This document shows positions 1-5,898 of a DNA stretch of 10,104 nt, in pieces (within the stretch, counting starts at the first letter, position 1; each line of letters begins with the position of its first letter). A program made the translations under genes and the position numbers. The stretch covers positions 1 to 10,104 of the forward strand of contig JAIOQL010000212.1 of the NCBI GenBank assembly GCA_021413405.1, written 5' to 3'. Source of the DNA: Leptospira sp. Lineage in GTDB: Bacteria > Spirochaetota > Leptospiria > Leptospirales > Leptospiraceae. The notes below the pieces were generated by a model that was not told where the DNA came from, searched no databases, and saw only the letters and a list, made by a program, of their open reading frames with translations.

Positions 1-812
1 GCTTTGTTTTTGTACGCAGAGCCCATGAAAACAGGAGTGAGTTTCAGTTCGATAACCCCTTTCCTGATTGCAGCTTTCACTGTTTCCATTTTAGGTTCGC
101 CTTCCAGCATTTCCTCCGTGAGTTCGTCACTAATGAGAGAAAGTGCATCTAACATCTCTTCTCTTTTTTTCTGTGCTTCGGCTTTAAGAGTTTCCGGGAT
201 TTCTACTTCTTTGATATCCGTTCCATTCGCACCTTCGAAATAATAGGCCTTCATCGTAACGAGATCTACCACGCCTTCATGATTTCCTTCGAGACCGATC
301 GGGATCTGCACCGCCACTGCATTGTGTTTCAGTTTATCTTTGAGTTGCTCGATCACCCGGTATGGATTTGCGCCAGTCCGGTCGAGTTTGTTTATGAATG
401 CAAGACGTGGAACACTGTACCGTCTCATCTGTCTGTCCACAGTAATTGATTGGGATTGAACTCCGGATACTCCACAAAGAACAAGAATTGCCCCGTCAAG
501 AACACGTAACGATCTTTCCACTTCAATAGTGAAATCCACGTGTCCCGGTGTATCAATGATATTGATTGAATAATCTTTCCAGGTGCAATAGGTTGCTGCG
601 GATTGGATCGTAATACCCCTTTCTCTTTCCAGCTCCATACTGTCCATTTTCGCTCCAACCCCGTCCTTACCCCTAACGTCATGGATAGCGTGAATTTTGT
701 TTGTATAAAATAATATACGTTCGGTAAGAGTTGTCTTACCTGAATCGATGTGAGCAGATATCCCTATATTCCGGGTTTTTGCCATTTTTTCGGTGATTGT
801 TTTGGTGCTCAT
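1..812 (-). CDS. fusA: Elongation factor G, N-terminal 270 residues (3' end beyond left edge)
   Basis: This is the GTPase domain of EF-G, which drives tRNA/mRNA translocation on the ribosome. Reading leftward from ATG 812-810, the frame stays open to the window edge, so the gene is partial only because of the window. Visible elements are the P-loop AHIDSGKT (residues 20-27), a switch I region ending ERERGIT (62-68), DTPGH with its catalytic histidine (87-91), NKLD (141-144) and GSAYKNK (264-270). The Ile-Asp-Ser P-loop and the GVGAKMDSMELE stretch match the mitochondrial EFG1/spirochaete (spdEFG1) lineage rather than the usual bacterial AHVDAGKT form, and fit Leptospira. The start has a good Shine-Dalgarno, AGAGGG at 822-817, four bases from the ATG. 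The next gene upstream is a divergent yceI-like gene, so fusA is not directly preceded by rpsG as in a classical str operon. Confidence 0.97.
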   Translation of the reverse strand, partial: MSTKTITEKMAKTRNIGISAHIDSGKTTLTERILFYTNKIHAIHDVRGKDGVGAKMDSMELERERGITIQSAATYCTWKDYSINIIDTPGHVDFTIEVERSLRVLDGAILVLCGVSGVQSQSITVDRQMRRYSVPRLAFINKLDRTGANPYRVIEQLKDKLKHNAVAVQIPIGLEGNHEGVVDLVTMKAYYFEGANGTDIKEVEIPETLKAEAQKKREEMLDALSLISDELTEEMLEGEPKMETVKAAIRKGVIELKLTPVFMGSAYKNK

Positions 813-816
813 TTTT

Positions 817-822
817 CCCTCT
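817..822 (-). promoter_or_regulatory. Ribosome binding site of fusA
   Basis: On the minus strand, AGAGGG lies four A residues before the ATG at 812. This fixes the fusA start rather than the next in-frame Met (residue 10). Confidence 0.7.
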
Positions 823-950
823 TATTCAAAATCCCCCGGGGTTGGCATTTTTTACCGATTGCCTTGATCAGAAACCGGCTTTTGCCATCCCTCGGAATAA
901 TAAAACTACCTAAAATAACCAGTTTTTAAAAAATAGTCCTATGGTCAATG

Positions 951-956
951 AGAGGA
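951..956 (+). promoter_or_regulatory. Ribosome binding site that sets the yceI-like start
   Basis: AGAGGA lies six bases before ATG 963. The alternative upstream ATG at 948 would place this sequence inside the coding region and has no Shine-Dalgarno of its own. ATG 963 is therefore preferred, and it also gives a cleaner signal peptide. Confidence 0.65.
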
Positions 957-962
957 ATATCG

Positions 963-1520
963 ATGAACCCAAACAAATCAAGGTTATGTAGCATTTTCGT
1001 CATATTTTTTATATTTTCCCTGAGTTCCGTATGGGCCCAAAATACCGGAACCGCAAAAGAAGTCTCTGTTTCCTTTGTTGCAGAGGCCCGATTTGGAAAG
1101 GTGAACGGGAAATTCGAAAAGGTAAACCTCAGTGTTCAGGATGTACAAAAAGGTAGTGCCACAGTCCAGATTGATCTGAATTCTATTTCCACCGGGATTG
1201 GCCTTCGGGACGACCACCTGAAAGGAGAGGATTTTTTTGATGTAAAAAAATACCCCGTTGCCATTTTTACATTGGATATGTTAACCGATGCGGGCGAAAA
1301 TAAATACTGGGGACGGGGAAATCTCACAATAAAGGGCAAAACGAAAGAATTCACCCTGGATATTGTAAGATCCGAAACCAGTGAGACAGTCTCATATACA
1401 GGAGCATTACCCGTGGATAGAAAAGACTTTGGAATAAATTATGACAGCTCAATCAACCCGATAAAGGAAAGAGTTGTCGTTCTATTCACTGTGATTTTTA
1501 GTAAGAAAAAGGATAATTAA
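963..1520 (+). CDS. Secreted YceI-family (polyisoprenoid-binding-like) protein
   Basis: The 185-aa product starts with a signal peptide: a basic start (residues 1-8), a hydrophobic core (10-22) and probable cleavage after SVWA (A25). The rest matches the YceI lipocalin-like beta-barrel family in full: FGKVNGKF near 44-51, the hallmark RDDHLKGEDFFDVKKYP (82-98), then WGRGNLTIKGKTKEF and a C-terminal DRKDFGINYDS...KERVVV segment. YceI proteins bind isoprenoid chains in a hydrophobic pocket in the periplasm; the physiological ligand is usually unknown, and gene context here does not reveal it. The length is typical of the family. An ATG at 948 would add five residues but has no ribosome binding site. 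The gene lies divergent to fusA, and its stop is one base before the TTG start of the next small gene, so the two are probably co-translated. Confidence 0.92.
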   Translation: MNPNKSRLCSIFVIFFIFSLSSVWAQNTGTAKEVSVSFVAEARFGKVNGKFEKVNLSVQDVQKGSATVQIDLNSISTGIGLRDDHLKGEDFFDVKKYPVAIFTLDMLTDAGENKYWGRGNLTIKGKTKEFTLDIVRSETSETVSYTGALPVDRKDFGINYDSSINPIKERVVVLFTVIFSKKKDN

Positions 1521-1521
1521 A

Positions 1522-1725
1522 TTGAGTAAAATATTTTTTGCTTTGATTGTTTTTCTGAATCTGGCTGGCAATATTCTTCCGGCATTTGATTTTTCCGGGA
1601 TTTCCGCAATCGCAAATACATCATCCCCGTTACGTCTCTCCTTTGAAGAAGAAGAGGAAGGTGAAAGCGAAGTGGAAGAAGGAAATGAGGATGCCCTCGA
1701 AAACGAAGAAGAAGAGGAAGGTTGA
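1522..1725 (+). CDS. Small secreted protein with Glu-rich tail
   Basis: I do not recognise this 67-aa protein. It starts at TTG 1522, one base after the yceI-like stop, with AAGGA (1509-1513) eight bases upstream inside the yceI coding end. Residues 1-21 look like a signal peptide (short basic start, hydrophobic core, possible cleavage after ILPA). The mature part is about 45 residues and ends in a strongly acidic tail containing two EEEEEG blocks and about 20 Glu/Asp, with no Lys and a single Arg. The two blocks are encoded by an 18-bp direct repeat. The tail could be a polyanionic, cation-binding or intrinsically disordered segment. Position, ribosome binding site and signal peptide favour a real gene, but I know no homologue, and the overlapping frame is also open here. 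Confidence 0.6.
   Translation: MSKIFFALIVFLNLAGNILPAFDFSGISAIANTSSPLRLSFEEEEEGESEVEEGNEDALENEEEEEG
1645..1722 (+). repeat. 18-bp in-frame direct repeat encoding EEEEEG blocks
   Basis: gaagaagaagaggaaggt occurs at 1645-1662 and again at 1705-1722, exactly 60 nt (20 codons) apart. Both copies are read in the same frame of the small acidic gene. The GAA/GAG tract may have grown by slippage or short duplication. Confidence 0.85.
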
Positions 1726-1754
1726 TTCCTTAATTTCCGGTCTGAAATTCAATC

Positions 1755-3290
1755 ATGACCTTTATTCTTAATTTTCTCAAATCCCTATCAGTCGCGAGAA
1801 TTATTTGTCTAAGCTTCGCGACGGCAATTCTTTCCGGTTCTGTTCTGCTCTATGAAATAGAAGGTGGAAGACTAAGTTATATAGATTCTCTTTATCTTGC
1901 GGCCTCATCCATTTGCGTTACAGGTCTCTCGCCGGTTAATCTGAGCGAGTTGAGCTTTGCCGGTCAGGTTGCTCTAATGCTCCTGATTCAGCTTGGAGGT
2001 CTCGGGATACTGACATTTACAGTTCTCATCGGGATACTTGTCATCCAGGGATTTTCCAGAAACTCTGAACTCGGACAGATAGTTCTCGAAGCCATCGATA
2101 CTGTTGAAGACGGACATACAAAAACAGATATTCGTTCTGATGCAACTCATGTCTACAGAATCATCCGGGCAATATTTAATATCTCAATCACGATAGAAGG
2201 GATTGGTGCGATATTTCTTTACAATTATCTTCCGGAAAACATTCCGCCGAATGTCAGTCGCGTTTTCCTCAGCATTTTCACATCAGTATCTGCTTTTAAT
2301 AATGCAGGGTTTTCTATTTTAAATGACCTGTCTTTTATAAAAAGGGATATTGATAGCATCTATACAATTTCAACTCTTGTAATACTTGGAGGGATTGGTT
2401 TTCCGGTAATCATATTTGTTGAAAAAATCCTTCTGGATATAATGAAAAAAATTACCGGTAAGTTTGAAGTTAAACTTGAAACGCATCTGATGTCCAAAGC
2501 AATCAGGGGAGAAGATCCTTCGACGATCTATCTATTCCTTGCTAAAATCTCAAGTATGACTGAAAACAGAATCGGATCCTATAACAAAGCTTTACGTGGT
2601 GAATCAACAAAGATTCAGACAAACCTTCTTATCATAAGCTCCCTTTTTCTGATTTTTGTCGGATCTGTTTTTATATACCTGATAGAATTCAATAACCCGA
2701 AAACAATCAGCGGTCTTGATTTTGCGGAAAAATTTGCCAATTCAGTTTTTGTTTCGGTGTGCGCGAGAACTGCCGGTTTCAATACATTTGATATGGGTGC
2801 AATCCTGGATCCAAGCATAGTCCTCATTTCTGCGCTAATGTTCATAGGAGGCGGGCCGCAAGGTACAGCCGGTGGAATTAAGATCACTACTTTTGCAATT
2901 CTCGTGGTCTACCTGAGAAATGTAATCGAATCAAAAAAAAGGGTAGAGATTTTTGGTGAAACAATTTCAAAGAAATCTGTCGCTATGAGTATCCGGCTAT
3001 ATTTTCTCGCAACAACGGCTATTGCAGGTATGATTTTAATATTGTCCGTTCTACATAAAGAAAATCACCGGATTCAAATGATTTTCTTCGAGGTGATTTC
3101 TGCATTCGGAACAGTTGGTTTTTCACTGGGTCTGACCCCCCTGCTCAGTGATGTGGAAAAAATAATATACTCATTCATTATGTATGTCGGGCGGATCGGA
3201 ATTTTCACAGTATTGATCGCACTTACCGGTCAGCCCGGCACACCTGGAATCTCAGACGATGATGATGGAATCAAAATCCAGGTAGGCTGA
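1755..3290 (+). CDS. K+ uptake transporter membrane subunit, TrkH/KtrB superfamily
   Basis: This 511-aa integral membrane protein carries the four-fold M1-P-M2 pore repeat of Trk/Ktr/HKT K+ transporters. The four selectivity-filter loops are visible: TGLS (56-59), NNAGF (182-186), RTAGF (338-342) and GTVGFS (452-457), each with the conserved Gly that lines the ion path. GGGPQGTAGGIK (365-376) is the segment before the regulatory M2 loop of the third repeat. It should form a dimeric channel in the inner membrane, gated by a cytoplasmic RCK-domain partner (TrkA/KtrA). No such partner is in this window. Overall it looks nearer KtrB than TrkH but is longer, with a DDDD-containing C-terminal tail. 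The start is the ATG at 1755: an in-frame stop lies at 1743-1745 and the next Met is far inside. No clear Shine-Dalgarno is present. Confidence 0.93.
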   Translation: MTFILNFLKSLSVARIICLSFATAILSGSVLLYEIEGGRLSYIDSLYLAASSICVTGLSPVNLSELSFAGQVALMLLIQLGGLGILTFTVLIGILVIQGFSRNSELGQIVLEAIDTVEDGHTKTDIRSDATHVYRIIRAIFNISITIEGIGAIFLYNYLPENIPPNVSRVFLSIFTSVSAFNNAGFSILNDLSFIKRDIDSIYTISTLVILGGIGFPVIIFVEKILLDIMKKITGKFEVKLETHLMSKAIRGEDPSTIYLFLAKISSMTENRIGSYNKALRGESTKIQTNLLIISSLFLIFVGSVFIYLIEFNNPKTISGLDFAEKFANSVFVSVCARTAGFNTFDMGAILDPSIVLISALMFIGGGPQGTAGGIKITTFAILVVYLRNVIESKKRVEIFGETISKKSVAMSIRLYFLATTAIAGMILILSVLHKENHRIQMIFFEVISAFGTVGFSLGLTPLLSDVEKIIYSFIMYVGRIGIFTVLIALTGQPGTPGISDDDDGIKIQVG

Positions 3291-3301
3291 TAAAGTGTAA
3301 A

Positions 3302-3313
3302 ACCGGATCCGGT
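3302..3313. repeat. Perfect 12-bp palindrome after the K+ transporter gene
   Basis: accggatccggt is an exact inverted repeat starting 11 bases past the transporter stop. It has no loop and no following T-run, so it is not an intrinsic terminator. It could be a protein-binding site or chance. Confidence 0.35.
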
Positions 3314-3385
3314 CCAAACAAATGTTTTGCGGGAATATTCTGTCGATGCGGACTTCTGTAAAAATCCAGTCCTAAAAAAATTAAC

Positions 3386-3414
3386 TTTACTTTTTGTGCA
3401 ATATTACTTATCTT
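3386..3414 (+). promoter_or_regulatory. Weak sigma70-like promoter candidate, possibly for leaderless transcript
   Basis: TTTACT (3386-3391) and TATCTT (3409-3414) are 17 nt apart, each matching four of six consensus bases. A transcript from here would begin at about 3420-3424, essentially on the ATG at 3424. That ATG has no Shine-Dalgarno. Confidence 0.25.
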
Positions 3415-3423
3415 TTAATTCAA

Positions 3424-4440
3424 ATGCAACTTAAAGAACTACTGAAGATTAATTTCAAACAACCAGGTTTGAATCAGGAAGAAGTGAAACTGGAAGAAAA
3501 GAAAAGAAAAATTCTCAAATCCCTTGAAAAATGTTATTCCAGTCTTGAATCTGTTGAGATACTAAACAGTAGCACGAAAAATGAAGATTCCGCAATTCTA
3601 ATACGACATCTTGCCATAGATTCAGCTAACCTGATCCTGGATCTTTTTGACAGACAGCCAATAACAGAAATTTCTAAAATCACAGATTCGTTAAAAACAA
3701 TCCCTGAGCCTTCAATTATTTCACTTATTGAAAAAAATGCTGAAATCCTCGGCACTCTTCAGGACTCCGATTTACCGCTTGAAAAATGCGAAGAAGCTGA
3801 AGGGTTTCTTTCCAGACTTTTATCTGAAACTGAAAAAATTTACCAAAAGAAAAAAGGTTCAGAACTCAATACGCCAGCTGAAATTTACAGGCAAAGAATC
3901 AGGGTGCAAAGCACTATTTTTGTTACATTATTTGCAATTACTGCAATTTCCTTTTTTTATAATTGGATAAAATACCCTTCCATTCACAAAGACACTGTCC
4001 AGGTTTATTATACCACTTCAGCCAGTCAGAAAATGACGGAAACTCTTTCCGTAAAAACAGATCTCAATTTGAAACCGGACTGGACAACCTATACATTCCA
4101 GCTTCCTGCTCCGACAGACATCACCGGAATCAGAATTGATCCGCTCAATCAGAAGAAAATGAAAATTCAGCTCAAAAGCATCAGGATATTTGACAAAAAT
4201 AAAAAAACAGCGGGTGAATGGACGCTCGGAGTTTCCGAAAAATTTGTTCCAACGGAATTCAGAAGATTCACTTTTATCAATCAGATTAAATCAGGCAAGA
4301 ATATCCCGGGAGGATTTATGACCATTGTAACCGAAGGTGATGATCCTTTTTTACATTTTAACACAGGTGAAATCAGGGGAGTATCATCCGTAGAAGTGAC
4401 TTTCCGGGCCCAGGAAGACTTCAAGAAATTCAAGGACTGA
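3424..4440 (+). CDS. Single-pass membrane protein with helical cytoplasmic part and lectin-like outer domain
   Basis: I do not recognise the family of this 338-aa protein. Residues 1-155 are charged and probably helical, with coiled-coil-like Lys/Glu stretches. A basic segment (YRQRIRVQ) precedes one membrane helix at about 163-183, giving an N-in topology. Residues 187-338 lie outside and look all-beta. The WTTYTFQLP stretch followed by TGIRIDP (residues 234-240) and a KIQLKSIRIFD strand resemble the jelly-roll carbohydrate-binding modules attached to membrane glycosyltransferases and polysaccharide proteins. No catalytic domain is visible. The stop shares its A with the ATG of the UbiA-family gene, so the two are translationally coupled, which suggests a role beside that polyprenyl-linked sugar enzyme. 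The ATG at 3424 is preferred, but an in-frame TTG at 3394 would add ten residues; neither has a ribosome binding site. Confidence 0.72.
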   Translation: MQLKELLKINFKQPGLNQEEVKLEEKKRKILKSLEKCYSSLESVEILNSSTKNEDSAILIRHLAIDSANLILDLFDRQPITEISKITDSLKTIPEPSIISLIEKNAEILGTLQDSDLPLEKCEEAEGFLSRLLSETEKIYQKKKGSELNTPAEIYRQRIRVQSTIFVTLFAITAISFFYNWIKYPSIHKDTVQVYYTTSASQKMTETLSVKTDLNLKPDWTTYTFQLPAPTDITGIRIDPLNQKKMKIQLKSIRIFDKNKKTAGEWTLGVSEKFVPTEFRRFTFINQIKSGKNIPGGFMTIVTEGDDPFLHFNTGEIRGVSSVEVTFRAQEDFKKFKD

Positions 4441-5339
4441 TGATAATTCAATATCTTAAGTTAATGAGAATCCAGCAATGGATCAAAAATTCAATTCTGT
4501 TTGCAGGGTTGATTTTCGGCAAAAAATTATCGGATCCGGAATCAGTGATCAGAAGCCTGATCGCCTTTCTTTTATTTTCTCTTGTAGCAAGTTGTCAATA
4601 TGTCATCAACGACTATCTTGACAGAAAAGAAGACATGCTGCATCCCGAAAAAAGACACAGGCCTCTTGCCTCCGGAAGGATAGATTCAGGTCTTGCCCTT
4701 TTTATAACTTCAATAATTTTCCCGATTTCCCTGATCGCTTCCTATAAATTAAGTCCCTATTTTTTCTGCCTGCTCGCTTTTTATTTTCTATTTAATCTTC
4801 TCTATAGCAAAGTATTAAAGCACATTGTAATCCTGGACGTAATGAGTATAAGCATTGGTTTCGTGATAAGGGCTATTTCCGGTGCTGTTGTCGTCGGAGT
4901 AGGATTTTCTTCCTGGCTTTTGCTTTGCACATTCATGCTTTCACTTTTCTGGGGATTCAGTAAACGGAGAGGAGAATTGACTCTTCTGGATAAAACAGCT
5001 TCTTCGCACAGAAAAATTTTAGAGGAATATTCTACGAACTTTCTCGATCTTATGATGGGAATAGTGGCCTCGATGACACTTCTAAGTTATGTCATGTATG
5101 TTTTGAGCCCCACAACAATCAGTTCGCTCGGAACTGATAAGCTGATTTATACCGTTCCGCTGGTGGTTTATGCAATCTTCAGAAGTCTATATATTATATA
5201 TATCAAAAACATGGGCCACAATCCAAGCAAGGCAATTCTGACCGATTCCAGTGTACTGATCTCAGGTGTGCTATGGGTTGTACTGATTACGATTATGGTC
5301 TACTCAAAATTCTCATTTAATTTTGATCTACAGCGTTAA
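4440..5339 (+). CDS. UbiA-family polyprenyl-phosphate phosphoribosyltransferase (DPPR synthase-like)
   Basis: The 299-aa polytopic protein belongs to the UbiA prenyltransferase superfamily and matches the branch of Mycobacterium Rv3806c. That enzyme joins PRPP to decaprenyl phosphate, the first step towards decaprenyl-phosphoryl-arabinose. Shared signs are RIQQWIKN at residues 10-17, the Asp-rich NDYLDRKED (57-65), HPEKRHRPLASG (68-79), a second conserved Asp in ILDVMS (D133) followed by IRAISG, and KRRGEL after S174 leading to a RKILEEYS motif. About eight to nine membrane helices are expected. In other bacteria this family supplies ribo- or arabinofuranosyl lipid donors for envelope glycans. 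Arabinose in the leptospiral O-antigen would fit, but this is inference. It overlaps the preceding gene by one base (TGATG) and is followed two bases later by the thioredoxin-like gene. A quinone-type prenyltransferase is less likely given the KRxRPLAxG context. Confidence 0.87.
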   Translation: MIIQYLKLMRIQQWIKNSILFAGLIFGKKLSDPESVIRSLIAFLLFSLVASCQYVINDYLDRKEDMLHPEKRHRPLASGRIDSGLALFITSIIFPISLIASYKLSPYFFCLLAFYFLFNLLYSKVLKHIVILDVMSISIGFVIRAISGAVVVGVGFSSWLLLCTFMLSLFWGFSKRRGELTLLDKTASSHRKILEEYSTNFLDLMMGIVASMTLLSYVMYVLSPTTISSLGTDKLIYTVPLVVYAIFRSLYIIYIKNMGHNPSKAILTDSSVLISGVLWVVLITIMVYSKFSFNFDLQR

Positions 5340-5341
5340 GT

Positions 5342-5848
5342 ATGAAAATTCTAAATAAAAAATTTTACTCCTATACATTGCTTTTTATTTTTCTTCTGAT
5401 TGCATCTCTCGGATTTGCATTTCTTTCCGGGAAAGGACAGAGTATCGAATTTTCACAGTTGAATAATCTGAATTTTGCGAACGGCACAAGGTTTGATCCG
5501 GCGATCCTCGACAAAAAAAAGAAAGTCTTCTATTTTTGGGCGACATGGTGCAGCACCTGTTCCACAAATCTTCCTTTTATTAAAACAAATTATAACTACT
5601 TGTCCAGATTCACTGATATTGCTTTTGTTTCGATCGAAGAAGGGGATTCAAAAGCAGAATTGGATAAATATATGCAGGAAAAAAATATTACCTTTCCCGT
5701 ATTATTTGGCAATGCTGAAATTTTAAAAAGATGGAACATAGGGCTTTATCCAACCACTCTTTTTGTAAATGAAAAAAACGAAGTACGATTCGTGGATACA
5801 GGCATAGTAAATCCGCTAAGTTTTTGGGTACGTCTTCTTTTTCTTTAG
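5342..5848 (+). CDS. Membrane-anchored thioredoxin-like protein (TlpA/ScsD type)
   Basis: The 168-aa protein has an uncleaved N-terminal membrane anchor (about residues 9-29) and a compact thioredoxin fold facing the periplasm. FWATWCSTC carries the active-site CxxC (C70 and C73), and YPTT supplies the cis-proline (P137) opposite it. A FVSIEEGD segment forms the central strand, followed by a KYMQEKNITFPVL stretch as in TlpA/ResA relatives. The short C-terminus ending SFWVRLLFL resembles ScsD, a copper-tolerance thioredoxin, more than ResA or CcmG. It should reduce or exchange disulfides outside the membrane; the electron donor (a DsbD/CcdA) and target are not in the window. The ATG lies two bases after the preceding TAA with no real Shine-Dalgarno, so translation is probably coupled to the UbiA-family gene. 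Confidence 0.85.
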   Translation: MKILNKKFYSYTLLFIFLLIASLGFAFLSGKGQSIEFSQLNNLNFANGTRFDPAILDKKKKVFYFWATWCSTCSTNLPFIKTNYNYLSRFTDIAFVSIEEGDSKAELDKYMQEKNITFPVLFGNAEILKRWNIGLYPTTLFVNEKNEVRFVDTGIVNPLSFWVRLLFL

Positions 5849-5852
5849 AGTC

Positions 5853-5874
5853 GGTTCAGCCTGACCCTTTTTTT
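5853..5874 (+). terminator. Possible weak intrinsic terminator after the thioredoxin gene
   Basis: GGTTCA (5853-5858) can pair with TGACC (5862-5866) with one bulged T and a three-base loop, followed by C and seven T (5868-5874). The stem is short, so it may only attenuate readthrough into the HExxH gene. Confidence 0.35.
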
Positions 5875-5898
5875 AGATGACAACGGAACCGGACAAAA

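Larger units (their letters stand above)
813..962. other. Divergent intergenic region between fusA and the yceI-like gene
   Basis: This 150-bp spacer must hold the promoters for both fusA (leftward) and the yceI-like gene (rightward). It is A+T rich near 893-935, with a TAAAAT hexamer at 911-916 that could be a -10 element for the rightward gene. I see no -35 match at a proper 16-18 nt distance, and no convincing promoter pair on the minus strand. TTGGCA near 842 and TGCCA near 883 could form a short-stem, large-loop structure, but this is too weak to call. Confidence 0.4.
3291..3423. other. Spacer between the K+ transporter and the lectin-like membrane protein gene
   Basis: This 133-bp spacer begins with a second stop (TAA) in frame right after the transporter TGA. 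It holds the 12-bp palindrome, a weak GGACT/AGTCC pairing (around 3350-3372) without a downstream T-run, and an A+T-rich 3' part with a weak promoter candidate. No clear terminator is visible. Confidence 0.5.

Noticed and set aside
425..682. Minus-strand ORF inside fusA
   Set aside because: It lies in a different frame from the clear EF-G coding frame and has no family features.
3345..3380. GGACT/AGTCC hairpin as terminator of the K+ transporter gene
   Set aside because: The stem is five pairs with a 13-base loop and is followed by A residues, not T.
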